From: Alphaproteobacteria bacterium
GTDB taxonomy: Bacteria > Pseudomonadota > Alphaproteobacteria > Sphingomonadales > Emcibacteraceae
NCBI GenBank assembly: GCA_013152755.1
Contig: JAADFR010000185.1
Span: forward strand, 1-48,239
DNA length: 48,239 nt
Direction: 5' to 3'
A model generated the notes under the pieces. It did no database searches, was not told where the DNA came from, and saw nothing but the letters and a program-made list of their open reading frames with translations. A program made the translations under genes and the position numbers. How positions within the stretch are numbered: position 1 is the stretch's first letter; the number at the start of each line of letters is the position of its first letter. This document shows positions 16,939 through 25,826 of this stretch, piece after piece.

Positions 16939-19086
16939 TTAAAGCGCACGAATATTGGACAGGAAGTCATCCACAACGTCTGAGATAGACTGGGCATTAT
17001 TCTTCACATCATTGGCCGCTTTATTGACATCACTGGCAATATGTCGCGTTTCCGCCGCACCTGTTGAGACATCAACAATGACCGTTGTCACTTCCTGTGA
17101 TCCCTTAGCTGCTTCCTGCACATTGCGGGCGATTTCCGCCGTGGCCGTATTCTGCTCCGCAACGGCAGCAAAGATAGAGGTCGCAATTTCATCGGTTTCC
17201 GTGATGATTTTACGGATATTTTCCACAGCCGCCACCGCCTGTTCAGAAGACGCCTGAACCGCGCCCACATGCTCGCTGATTTCACCGGTCGCATTGGATG
17301 TCTGGGTTGCCAAGGCCTTGACCTCACTGGCCACAACAGCAAAGCCTTTTCCGGCTTCCCCTGCTCTGGCGGCCTCAATCGTGGCATTCAGCGCCAACAA
17401 GTTGGTTTGCTCTGCAATATCATTGATCAGCTTGACCACATCAACAATCAATTCCGTGGTTTCGGACAAAGAAGACATGGTTGCCTGTGTCGCCGCGGCC
17501 TGTTCTACAGCCCGTTTGGTAATTTCCGTGGATTGGGCGAGCTGACGGCTGATTTCGCTAACAGACGCCGACATTTCCTCTGACGCGGCGGCCACCGTAT
17601 TGATATTAGAGGTGGATATTTCCGCCGCCGACGCCGCCGTAGTGCTTGAGGAGCCGGTTTGTTCCGCAATGCCGGCCATGCTGCCTGATGAGCCGATCAA
17701 TTGTGTCGAAGTTGATGATATAACCTGTAGCGCGGAAGATATATTATTATCAAAGCTCTTGATCAGAGCTTCCATTTTTGCGGTGCGTTCTTCACGCTGT
17801 TCAATTTCCTTGCGATCATGGGCCAGCTTCTCTTCGCGTAGTCTGTTCTCACTTTCTTCGGCTTCTCTTTCCAGTTGCCGTTGGGCTTCCTCGGCCTCTC
17901 TGGCCTCCTGCTCTAATTTCTTATTCTTAATGGCATTATTCTGGAAATTGAGGACATCGTTGGCCATGGCTCCAATTTCACTGCCAAAATCAACATACGG
18001 AATTTCCGCATCCAGATTGCCGTCAGACAATTGCGCCATTGATTTTTGTATGCCCTTAAGCGGACCGGTTATGGAATAGGCTATTTTATAGGATATAAAA
18101 CCGATTCCAGCCGTCAGCAACAAAGACAACACAACCAATTCCCAAAACATCAAACTGGCATCAAAAGCAAGACTATCAGCCTGTTCGCCTATATCAGTAA
18201 TAAATTTTTGTTCGACTTGATGGTAAAGGTCAATTTTCTTGGTTATGCTGTCAAACCATTCCGACCCGGAGACACCACTCGTGGAAACATCCCTATAATC
18301 TTTGAATACATAGGCACGCAATGCCTTGACCTTTTCAATATCAGGTCCGCTGAGGGTGCTGGCTAAATAAGACTTTATTCCCGGATTAGCCGTTGCCTCA
18401 AAAATTGTCAGAAATGCTTTTTGTTCTGCAATTTGCGATATAAAGTTTTTATAGACACCATCACTGAAAGCCCCTTTGGCAAAACCATTGGCCCCCATGG
18501 CCCGTTCAATACCGGAATGTTCCTTTGCCTCCAACAGAGCAATATACGCTGTAATGTCTCTCAATAATGACGGATCATGTGTGACGTGTCCCACCGCTTT
18601 GACGATATCCATTAATTTGGTAATTGTGGCCGTGTAATATTTGGCCATCTCTCCAACAGTTAAATCCAGTGACTTAACGGCGCGACGGTTCTCGGCCAAT
18701 TGACCAAGGGCATTCAGGGCGATATTGGTATTTTGATCAAGCTCTGTACTGATTGATGCCAAGTCCATATTCTGTGCATCTGTTTTGAAAACAGCCTGCT
18801 TTGCATCACTGAATTTATGCTGGGCATCAATACGCGAAGAAAAAACTCCGGACCCCTGTGACCCGATATAGCCGGCGGAAATGCCACGTTCTTTTTGCAA
18901 CTCATGAATAAGGCCACCAATCTTTGGCGTATATTCAGTCAGCTCTCGTATCGTCTGATCTTGCGTGGAAATTTGATAGAAATCTACCATTTTATTCACA
19001 GAAAAAGCCATGAATAAAACAAAGGTTATCGATATCATCGTCAGGATTCGGGCACGGACCCCAAACTTATTAAGCCACATATTCAT
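16939..19086 (-). CDS. Methyl-accepting chemotaxis protein with NIT sensor domain
   Basis: 715 aa. A membrane helix lies at about residues 13-33. A periplasmic NIT (nitrate/nitrite-sensing type) domain follows, with the signature [18 protein letters not shown] near residue 60. A second helix (about 313-337) leads to a HAMP domain, a charged coiled coil rich in Glu/Arg (about 390-440), and the cytoplasmic signalling domain. The hairpin tip is [28 protein letters not shown]. The protein would sense a small ligand and control CheA. Nitrate as ligand is the family's usual suggestion, not shown here. No other che genes are in the window. Confidence 0.92.
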   Translation of the reverse strand: MNMWLNKFGVRARILTMISITFVLFMAFSVNKMVDFYQISTQDQTIRELTEYTPKIGGLIHELQKERGISAGYIGSQGSGVFSSRIDAQHKFSDAKQAVFKTDAQNMDLASISTELDQNTNIALNALGQLAENRRAVKSLDLTVGEMAKYYTATITKLMDIVKAVGHVTHDPSLLRDITAYIALLEAKEHSGIERAMGANGFAKGAFSDGVYKNFISQIAEQKAFLTIFEATANPGIKSYLASTLSGPDIEKVKALRAYVFKDYRDVSTSGVSGSEWFDSITKKIDLYHQVEQKFITDIGEQADSLAFDASLMFWELVVLSLLLTAGIGFISYKIAYSITGPLKGIQKSMAQLSDGNLDAEIPYVDFGSEIGAMANDVLNFQNNAIKNKKLEQEAREAEEAQRQLEREAEESENRLREEKLAHDRKEIEQREERTAKMEALIKSFDNNISSALQVISSTSTQLIGSSGSMAGIAEQTGSSSTTAASAAEISTSNINTVAAASEEMSASVSEISRQLAQSTEITKRAVEQAAATQATMSSLSETTELIVDVVKLINDIAEQTNLLALNATIEAARAGEAGKGFAVVASEVKALATQTSNATGEISEHVGAVQASSEQAVAAVENIRKIITETDEIATSIFAAVAEQNTATAEIARNVQEAAKGSQEVTTVIVDVSTGAAETRHIASDVNKAANDVKNNAQSISDVVDDFLSNIRAL

Positions 19087-19280
19087 ACTACAACCCTATT
19101 TCCTTGTTTGATTTAACAAACCCCGATGACAATTAGCCTATTCGGCCTATACCCAGTATTTTGACTTATATCTTTCATTCAAAAGCATATGTACTTTAGC
19201 TATCAGTAATATAAATTCATTTCCAAAACGTTAAGAAATGAAGAAGCTAGCCTTTAAAATTTATATGATTAACTTGAAAA

Positions 19281-19294
19281 CTATAAATTTATAG
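19281..19294. promoter_or_regulatory. 14-bp palindrome upstream of the PLP lyase-tetR pair
   Basis: CTATAAATTTATAG is a perfect palindrome 45 bp before the start codon, in a very AT-rich promoter region. It would be a reasonable operator for the TetR-type protein encoded downstream, but AT-rich palindromes are common by chance. Confidence 0.3.
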
Positions 19295-19338
19295 AATATC
19301 ATTAATTTCTATATTAATTTGCACTCTGGAGGACTATC

Positions 19339-20589
19339 ATGGAAATGACGGACGGACGAATAATTAAGCCTCTGCCTAAATCAGGTATGACGTTTGAGAA
19401 AATCAAAGAAGATTTGAGCAAGCTGGAACTGCCAGACCCCTATGCTCATTTTGCCAGAGCCTTTCGCGGACCCAAAGATGTTCAGGAAGTGGGCAAATAT
19501 GCCTTTGAGCGTTTCATGTCGGACAATGGTTTTTTCTCGCTTTACCTGCCCTATATGCAGACCATAGAACAGGAAGTCATCGCCATGGGGGTCAGCCTTC
19601 TGAACCCCACAGAGACCTCTACGGGAAATTTCACCAGCGGCGGAACCGAAAGCAATTTCTCCGCCCTTCATGCCGCCCGCAATTGGGCCAGAGACCATAA
19701 GCCACATATTAAAAAGCCGAATATTGTCGCGCCCTTCACCATTCACCCGTCGTTTCAAAAGGCATCCCGCTATCTGGATATAGAGGTTATCACAACCGAA
19801 CTTGACGAAAATGGCCGGGGTGTTGCGGCCAATATCGCCGCCGCCGTTAATGACAATACCATCATGATCGCGGCCTCTGCCCCGTCATGGCATTACGCCA
19901 ATATAGACCCTATCCCGGAGATTGCCGCCGTTGCGGTGGATGCCAATCTCTGGATGCATGTGGATGGCTGTATCGGCAGCTATATCTCGCCTTTTCTGGA
20001 AATGCTCGGCGAAAAGCTGACCCCGTGGGATTTTCGGGTGCCGGGGGTGATGTCCATCTCCGCCGACCTGCATAAATTTGGCTATTGCCAGAAACCGGCC
20101 TCAACCATTTTCTGGCGCGAGGCCGCCCTGCAGGATTATCACTATGTGGCCATTGATGATCCTTTTCTGGGGCCATACAAGCTGGCCGGTTTTTCAGGCT
20201 CCCGCTCCGCCGGCCCCATATTCGCCGCTTGGGCCGTCTTTAACTATCTGGGCGAAGAAGGCTATCTGCGGCTTGCCCGGCGGCTGTTGGACCTGAAAGA
20301 AAAATTCACCAAAGGGGTCAATGCCATTGAGGGCCTGCGCATGTGGGATGTGGATGTTATGCCATTGCATTTCCATTCTGAAAAAGCCCCCACATCTGCC
20401 GTCTATCAAGGGCTACTCGACAAAGGCTGGCTCATGTTGGGGCTGGTCAATCCCGAAGCCATCACCATTGCCGCCGATGCGGCCCTGAGCGACGAAGACG
20501 CGGATTTATTTCTGGCTGATCTCAGACAGGTCACGGAAGCAATATTGGCTGGTGGAACGGCCCAAAAGGGGGACATTCGCTATAGCTGA
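19339..20589 (+). CDS. PLP-dependent lyase/decarboxylase, sphingosine-1-phosphate-lyase-like
   Basis: 416 aa, PLP fold type I, group II decarboxylase family. Motifs align with sphingosine-1-phosphate lyase: TSGGTESNFSALHAARN (cofactor phosphate loop), HVDGCIGSYISPFLE (Asp contacting the pyridine nitrogen), ISADLHKFGYCQK (Schiff-base Lys) and GSRSAGPIFAAW. It is shorter than the eukaryotic enzyme and has no membrane anchor. The reaction is probably C-C cleavage of a phosphorylated amino alcohol or decarboxylation of an amino acid; I cannot choose from sequence. A strong GGAGG site precedes the ATG. The stop overlaps the start of a tetR gene, which suggests co-regulation. Confidence 0.8.
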   Translation: MEMTDGRIIKPLPKSGMTFEKIKEDLSKLELPDPYAHFARAFRGPKDVQEVGKYAFERFMSDNGFFSLYLPYMQTIEQEVIAMGVSLLNPTETSTGNFTSGGTESNFSALHAARNWARDHKPHIKKPNIVAPFTIHPSFQKASRYLDIEVITTELDENGRGVAANIAAAVNDNTIMIAASAPSWHYANIDPIPEIAAVAVDANLWMHVDGCIGSYISPFLEMLGEKLTPWDFRVPGVMSISADLHKFGYCQKPASTIFWREAALQDYHYVAIDDPFLGPYKLAGFSGSRSAGPIFAAWAVFNYLGEEGYLRLARRLLDLKEKFTKGVNAIEGLRMWDVDVMPLHFHSEKAPTSAVYQGLLDKGWLMLGLVNPEAITIAADAALSDEDADLFLADLRQVTEAILAGGTAQKGDIRYS

Positions 20590-21223
20590 CCTTGCCCCCT
20601 CACCAAGCCTGAGACAGCGGCAGAAAAACCGCCGCTGTGCCCGCATCATTGCCGCTGGCAAGAAATTATTTTCAGATCAGGGCTACAGCACGACCAATAT
20701 GGAGGCCATCGCGGAACTGGCCGAGGTTGGTGTGGCCACGGTCTATAATTATTTCGGTAGCAAGGGCGGTCTGCTGGCCAATATTTTACGTCCGGAGCTT
20801 GAGGAGTTAATTGCCCAAGGCCGCCTGCTTCTGGACAATCCGCCTGACGATCCTGTTGCGGGTATGCTGTCCCTGATTGATATTTACCGGCGGTTTCAGA
20901 ACAGCTGGGACAGGAAAGATGCCTTAAGAGCCGCCATTGGCCCCGGTCTATCGGCGGAACCGGTTCTGGACGTGCTGTCCGCCCATGCCGAAAATCGGGT
21001 AAAGGAGCAGATCAGCGCGCTGATAACCCATTATCAGACCCAAAGAAAAATCCGGCCCGCCATTGATGTCACCGATGCGGCAACTATCATTTTCTTTATT
21101 TTCAACCAGCATTTCATCGAATATATCACCCGTGACGAAGCAGATTACACTCAGATGAAAATGGAAATGGATCGCCAGATCAGCTTTATTGTCTCAGCCT
21201 CAAGCGTTTCCGGCATGACTTGA
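20552..21223 (+). CDS. TetR-family transcriptional regulator
   Basis: 223 aa from a GTG start inside the end of the upstream gene (38-bp overlap). No clear ribosome-binding site is visible, so translation is probably coupled. The helix-turn-helix covers about residues 28-75: RIIAAGKKLFSDQGYSTTNM, AEVGVATVYNYFGSKGGLLA. The C-terminal ligand domain is generic. It likely controls the adjoining PLP lyase and possibly a lipid or amine pathway. Its 3' end overlaps that of the convergent yqgE by 24 bp. Confidence 0.88.
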   Translation: MERPKRGTFAIADLAPSPSLRQRQKNRRCARIIAAGKKLFSDQGYSTTNMEAIAELAEVGVATVYNYFGSKGGLLANILRPELEELIAQGRLLLDNPPDDPVAGMLSLIDIYRRFQNSWDRKDALRAAIGPGLSAEPVLDVLSAHAENRVKEQISALITHYQTQRKIRPAIDVTDAATIIFFIFNQHFIEYITRDEADYTQMKMEMDRQISFIVSASSVSGMT

Positions 21224-21781
21224 CAACATGGAAATATCAATGCCCAATTTGGCCATCGCCCGGGGCCATTTCAGATCAAGATCGGTTCGGAACAGCAATT
21301 CCTCATCCGGCTCTATATTGAGCCAGCTGTTACGCTGTATCTCTGATTCGAGCTGGCCCGCCCCCCATCCGGTATAGCCAAGGGCAATGATATAATCCTG
21401 TGGCCCCTCCCCCTGTGCGATAGCGGCCAGAATATCAACGGTGGCAGTCAGGGCAACGGTCTCAGAGATAATCAGGGTGCTGTCCTGAATATAATCCGCT
21501 GAATGTAAAATAAACCCGCGACCGGTTTCCACAGGCCCGCCCGCATGAAGGATAACCTCCTGCATTTCCCGGCCCCGATGGCCATACGGGTCAAAGTCCA
21601 CATCCAGTTGATCCAACAATCCGGGGAAATCAATATTTTCAGCACAATTATTGATCACCAGCCCCATGGCACCTTCTTCACTGTGACTGCACATATAAAT
21701 AACGCTGCGGTCAAATCGGGGGTCGGTCATATTGGGCATGGCCAACAGCAATTGCCCGTCAAGATATGATGCTTTAATCAT
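21200..21781 (-). CDS. YqgE/AlgH family protein (UPF0301)
   Basis: 193 aa. Family features are YLDGQLLLAMPNMTDPRFDRSVIYMCSH at the N-terminus, GAMGLVINN, LHAGGPVETGRGFILHS, and ALGYTGWGAGQLESEIQRNSWL. The family is widespread and structurally characterised, but its biochemical role is unclear. AlgH in Pseudomonas was linked to alginate regulation. Its 3' end overlaps tetR tail to tail, and it diverges from the DsbD-like gene. Confidence 0.93.
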   Translation of the reverse strand: MIKASYLDGQLLLAMPNMTDPRFDRSVIYMCSHSEEGAMGLVINNCAENIDFPGLLDQLDVDFDPYGHRGREMQEVILHAGGPVETGRGFILHSADYIQDSTLIISETVALTATVDILAAIAQGEGPQDYIIALGYTGWGAGQLESEIQRNSWLNIEPDEELLFRTDLDLKWPRAMAKLGIDISMLSSHAGNA

Positions 21782-21888
21782 GGGGATATAGGACCTTCTG
21801 CATTAAAAACATAATTTTCACACAATATTGATTATATTCTCATAAGGATTAACTATATACTTATTGGCCTGTAATTTATAGAAACAAA

Positions 21889-22713
21889 ATGAATATGATT
21901 AAAAAGATCGCCCGCTATATCATCACGGCCAGCTTGTTCCTGATCGTCATTTTGCCACAAAGTCTGATGGCGAACAATCTCTCCTCCCAATGGGTCGTGG
22001 ATCAATATAGCAAATCACGCCTGTTTGTCGGTGGCTATGACCGGGATAGTAAAACCCTTCATCTGGGCTGGCAGGTATCGCTAAAGGATGGCTGGAAAAC
22101 ATACTGGCGCTCCCCCGGCGAGGCTGGCCTGCCCCCGCGCTGGGACTGGAACAAGGTAGAAAATATCAACAATATTGCCGTTAAATGGCCCCTGCCAAAG
22201 CTAATGCAGCTTTTTGATATGGATACCTATGTCTATTATCACGAGGTCATTCTACCCATTGAAGTGACTGTTAAGGATGAGAATGCACCTGTTTCCGTTG
22301 CGCTGGGCCTTGATTACATGATCTGCTCGGATATATGTGTCCCCCAACATGCCAATTACAAACTGACTGTTTCTGCACCAAAGAATATGAAAATATCAAT
22401 TTTCCAACAGGCCCAACTGGACAGATACCGCGATCTTGTTCCACTTACTATGGACGGCAAAGACACGAAAATAACATTGGGTAAGGAAAACACCCTGTTA
22501 ATCCGACTGCCGTACAGTCTTGCCGATGTTAAAAATATCATTGTGGAAGGTCCGGAAACCATGTTGTTCGGACAAGCCTCCCCGACGAACAACGGCCTTT
22601 TTGCCGTCTCCTATAACGGCCCGGAAACATTAAAGGGCAAGACATTGACCTTGACTGTAGTCCTAAAAGAGGGCCGGGCAAGTGAGCTGAAAGCCACCGT
22701 TCAGGCCCGGTAA
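21889..22713 (+). CDS. Exported protein with DsbD-alpha/ScsB-like N-terminal domain
   Basis: 274 aa with a signal peptide (KKIARYIITASLFLIVILPQSLMA, cut near residue 28). The body resembles the periplasmic N-terminal domain of DsbD/ScsB: HLGWQVSLKDGWKTYWRSPGEAG, then the cysteine motif MICSDICVPQH. The two cysteines separated by three residues match the family's CxxxCxP pair. The DsbD transmembrane and thioredoxin domains are absent, so this is a stand-alone alpha-like module. It may deliver electrons to a periplasmic partner. The neighbour yqgE diverges from it; panB follows. Confidence 0.75.
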   Translation: MNMIKKIARYIITASLFLIVILPQSLMANNLSSQWVVDQYSKSRLFVGGYDRDSKTLHLGWQVSLKDGWKTYWRSPGEAGLPPRWDWNKVENINNIAVKWPLPKLMQLFDMDTYVYYHEVILPIEVTVKDENAPVSVALGLDYMICSDICVPQHANYKLTVSAPKNMKISIFQQAQLDRYRDLVPLTMDGKDTKITLGKENTLLIRLPYSLADVKNIIVEGPETMLFGQASPTNNGLFAVSYNGPETLKGKTLTLTVVLKEGRASELKATVQAR

Positions 22714-22779
22714 ATCTTGTCATTATGAAAATAACGGTTATGCTGGCCCCAACCGATATTCATTGATCAAGAGCATCCT

Positions 22780-23598
22780 ATGTACGCCGATACCAAAATA
22801 CGCCGCAACACCATCCGTGACATCACAAAGCTGAAAGGCGAGCGCCCTGTGGTCTCACTCACCGCCTATACCGCGCCCATGGCGGCACAGCTTGACCCCC
22901 ATGTGGATTTCCTGCTGGTGGGTGACAGTCTGGCCATGGTGCTCTATGGCATGGAAAGTACCATTGGTGTATCGCTGGACACCATGATTGAGCATACCAA
23001 AGCCGTCATGCGCGGCGCACAAAAAGCCATGGTGATCCTTGATATGCCCTTTGGATCATTCGAGGAATCAAAGGAACAGGCCTTTCACAATGCTTCCCGC
23101 GTCCTGCGTGAGACCGGATGCGCGGCGGTTAAGCTGGAAGGTGGGGCGGCCATGGCGGAGACCATAAAGTTTCTGGTGGACCGCAATATCCCGGTCATGG
23201 CCCATATCGGCCTGCGCCCGCAAGCGGTTCATGTGATGGGCGGTTACCGCACCCAGGGCCGCAATCAGGACGAGCGCACCCAGACCATTGAAGACGCCTA
23301 TGCCATTCAAAAAGCCGGGGCCTTCTCCGTGGTACTGGAAGGCGTCATGGAGCCATTAGCCGTTGAAATCACTAAAAAACTGGATATTATTACCATCGGC
23401 ATTGGCGCCTCACCGGATTGTGACGGGCAGATTCTGGTGGTGGAAGACATGCTGGGCTATTTCCCGTCCAATGCCAAATTTGTCAAACGCTATGCGGAAG
23501 TGGGGCAAACTATTGACGCGGCAGTCCGCCAATATGCCGAAGACGTCAAGGCCCGAAGCTTTCCGGCGAAGGAACATACCTATCGGCCAAAGTCTTAA
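22780..23598 (+). CDS. panB: 3-methyl-2-oxobutanoate hydroxymethyltransferase PanB
   Basis: 272 aa, usual length. Metal and substrate motifs are visible: [60 protein letters not shown] and [23 protein letters not shown]. PanB transfers a hydroxymethyl group from 5,10-methylene-THF to ketoisovalerate to make ketopantoate, the first committed step to pantothenate and CoA. panC is not adjacent. The gene looks complete and unremarkable. Confidence 0.97.
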   Translation: MYADTKIRRNTIRDITKLKGERPVVSLTAYTAPMAAQLDPHVDFLLVGDSLAMVLYGMESTIGVSLDTMIEHTKAVMRGAQKAMVILDMPFGSFEESKEQAFHNASRVLRETGCAAVKLEGGAAMAETIKFLVDRNIPVMAHIGLRPQAVHVMGGYRTQGRNQDERTQTIEDAYAIQKAGAFSVVLEGVMEPLAVEITKKLDIITIGIGASPDCDGQILVVEDMLGYFPSNAKFVKRYAEVGQTIDAAVRQYAEDVKARSFPAKEHTYRPKS

Positions 23599-23700
23599 TC
23601 CTGACAATTTTTTACGCTAATCGCAATGCTTGATTGCCTTATGGGCAAGCCCGCGCTATCTTGTGCCGCAAATAAAAAATGACAATGACAGGAGCCTTGA

Positions 23701-24345
23701 TTGTCCGAAGAATTTATCCGCGAGGTTGACGAAGACCTGCGCCACAAACAGCTGACCAGTTTCTGGAAGAAATTTGGTCCCTATCTCATCACCTTTCTGG
23801 TGGGGATAGTGTTATTCGTGGCCGGTAATGTGACCCTGAAGAATTACAACGAAAGCAAATATGCCAAGGTTGCGGAACTCTACGGCAAGGCGGAACAGAG
23901 CGTCATTGCCAATGATATGGATGAGGCCCTGAAAACCCTTGACCAGCTGACCACCACCGATGTGGATGGCTACCAGATTCTGGTGGCCTTCAAACAGGCC
24001 GATATTGACCTGAACGTGGGTAACAAGGACAAGGCGGTTGCCGCCCTTGATAAATTGGCCAGTGCCTCGGACGTGGAAATGGTTTTCCGCGATCTGGCCC
24101 GCCTGAAAGCCGCCATGATCATGTTGGATACCGCCACCTATGAGGATATGCAAAAGCGCCTCGCTCCCCTGACCATTGAGGGGAATACATGGAAATATAT
24201 GGCCAAAGAGCTTCTGGCCATGTCCGCCATCGCCGCCGGCAAGGTGGAAGATGGTAAAAAACTGCTTGTAGAACTGGAACAGGATCTGGAAGCACCACAG
24301 GACGTCAAAAGACGGGCCAAAGATTTCAAATCCGTTATCGAATAA
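23701..24345 (+). CDS. YfgM-like tetratricopeptide membrane protein
   Basis: 214 aa starting at TTG, placed by a good AGGAG site six bases upstream. A short charged N-terminus is followed by one membrane helix (YLITFLVGIVLFVAGNVTL, about 28-46) and a helical TPR-like periplasmic domain with repeating Ala/Leu/Asp patterns. In E. coli the ancillary SecYEG/chaperone protein YfgM is encoded directly upstream of bamB and der. The same order here supports the call. The stop overlaps the proposed bamB start (TAATG). Confidence 0.82.
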   Translation: MSEEFIREVDEDLRHKQLTSFWKKFGPYLITFLVGIVLFVAGNVTLKNYNESKYAKVAELYGKAEQSVIANDMDEALKTLDQLTTTDVDGYQILVAFKQADIDLNVGNKDKAVAALDKLASASDVEMVFRDLARLKAAMIMLDTATYEDMQKRLAPLTIEGNTWKYMAKELLAMSAIAAGKVEDGKKLLVELEQDLEAPQDVKRRAKDFKSVIE

Positions 24346-25721
24346 TGAGTGAAGGTAAGCAGCATATGATTTCCCAGCGTAAATCATCAATGACCGTTTT
24401 TTTAAAGGTATCCCTGTGTGTGGCCCTGTTCGGCGCCCTCGCGGCCTGTAGTGGGTCATCAGATGAAGGTAATAAAAAGGGTAAAAAAATAACCGGGGAA
24501 CGTATTCCAGTTCTGACCTTTGAACAAAGCCTTAAAGAAAATGCGGACCTGGCAAACCTTCAGGTTCAACTGCCCATGCCCTATGTGAACAAGAACTGGG
24601 CGCAGGCGGGCGGTAATCCGTTACATGTGATGCAGCATTTGAGCCTTGGCGATAATCCCAAAAAAATATGGTCAAAAAACATTGGCGAAAGCTCCAATAA
24701 CCGCCGCAGTACCATCAGCATGCCTGTGGTACAGGATGGTGTGGTCTATGTCATGGATGCCATGTCCAAGGTAACCGCCTATAACGCGGATACGGGCAAG
24801 AAGCTGTGGGACCATAAATTCGAGGAAAAAGGCGAGACAAAAAATATCTCATATGGCGGCGGCGTTACGGCAGGACCGGATGCGCTTTATATCACCAATG
24901 GTTACGGCCATGTGGCGGCCATGTCCAAAAGCACCGGCGAGATCATCTGGCTCACCCGTCTGGCGGTGCCCATGCGCGGCGCCCCCACCTATGCGGACGG
25001 GCGGGTTTTTGCCCTGACCCATGATAATCAGACATATGCCCTGAACGCCACCAACGGCGAAATCCTGTGGAGCGAAGTGGGCATTTCGGAAAATGCCGGA
25101 CTTGTCGGCGCGGCCAGCCCGGCGGTGGTGGGCAATACGGTGATCTCTGCCTATTCCTCCGGCGAGCTTTACGCCATGCGGGTGGAAAATGGCCGGGTGC
25201 TCTGGTCCGATACCCTGAACACTCAAGGCCGCCTGACCGCCATGTCGACCCTGCGCGATATTGATGGTGAGCCGGTGATATTTGACGGCAAGGTCTATGC
25301 CATCAGCCACAGTGGCCGTATGGTCGCCATTGACCTGCGTTCCGGCGTGCGGATATGGGAACAGAATATCGGTTCTCAGCATACCCCGTGGGTTGCCGGA
25401 GAATATATCTATGTGGTCACACCGGAAGGACAGGTGGTTTGCGTCACCCGCCGGACGGGACTGATCCGCTGGGTGCGGCAGTTGGAGCGTTTTAAAGACC
25501 CGGACCGGCGCAAAGAATCCGTCATCTGGCATGGGCCAACCCTTGCCGGTGATCGGTTGATCGTGACCTCATCCCATGGCTATGCGGTGTCCTTGTCGCC
25601 CTATGACGGCTCTTTCATCAGCGGCATGAAATTACCCGACGACATGGAAATGGCCCCGATTGTCGCCAACAAGACTTTATATTTCCTGACGCGGGATGCA
25701 GAACTTATCGCCATGCGTTAA
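24345..25721 (+). CDS. bamB: Outer membrane assembly lipoprotein BamB
   Basis: 458 aa. A lipoprotein signal peptide ends in the lipobox LAAC (Cys35), followed by a PQQ-type beta-propeller. Repeats show the tryptophan-docking pattern, for example VYVMDAMSKVTAYNADTGKKLW, LYITNGYGHVAAMSKSTGEIIW and VYAISHSGRMVAIDLRSGVRIW. BamB supports BamA in inserting outer-membrane proteins. The ATG at 24345 overlaps the previous stop. An internal ATG at 24366 has a better upstream AAGG and gives a tidier 28-residue signal; either is possible. Confidence 0.92.
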   Translation: MSEGKQHMISQRKSSMTVFLKVSLCVALFGALAACSGSSDEGNKKGKKITGERIPVLTFEQSLKENADLANLQVQLPMPYVNKNWAQAGGNPLHVMQHLSLGDNPKKIWSKNIGESSNNRRSTISMPVVQDGVVYVMDAMSKVTAYNADTGKKLWDHKFEEKGETKNISYGGGVTAGPDALYITNGYGHVAAMSKSTGEIIWLTRLAVPMRGAPTYADGRVFALTHDNQTYALNATNGEILWSEVGISENAGLVGAASPAVVGNTVISAYSSGELYAMRVENGRVLWSDTLNTQGRLTAMSTLRDIDGEPVIFDGKVYAISHSGRMVAIDLRSGVRIWEQNIGSQHTPWVAGEYIYVVTPEGQVVCVTRRTGLIRWVRQLERFKDPDRRKESVIWHGPTLAGDRLIVTSSHGYAVSLSPYDGSFISGMKLPDDMEMAPIVANKTLYFLTRDAELIAMR

Positions 25722-25748
25722 GCTTCGACTGCTATTCTATTTGCTTTA

Positions 25749-25777
25749 TTGGCCCGTTTTGCGTAAAGACGGGCCAA
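25749..25777. other. Strong hairpin in the bamB-der spacer
   Basis: TTGGCCCGT and ACGGGCCAA form a perfect 9-bp stem, extendable by three more pairs around a 5-base loop. No T-run follows on either strand within a few bases, so it is not a standard terminator. It could stabilise or process the bamB-der transcript. Confidence 0.5.
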
Positions 25778-25826
25778 ATGTTATTATGGGACAAATCGTG
25801 ATGACCCAATATAGTGGACAAAGAAC

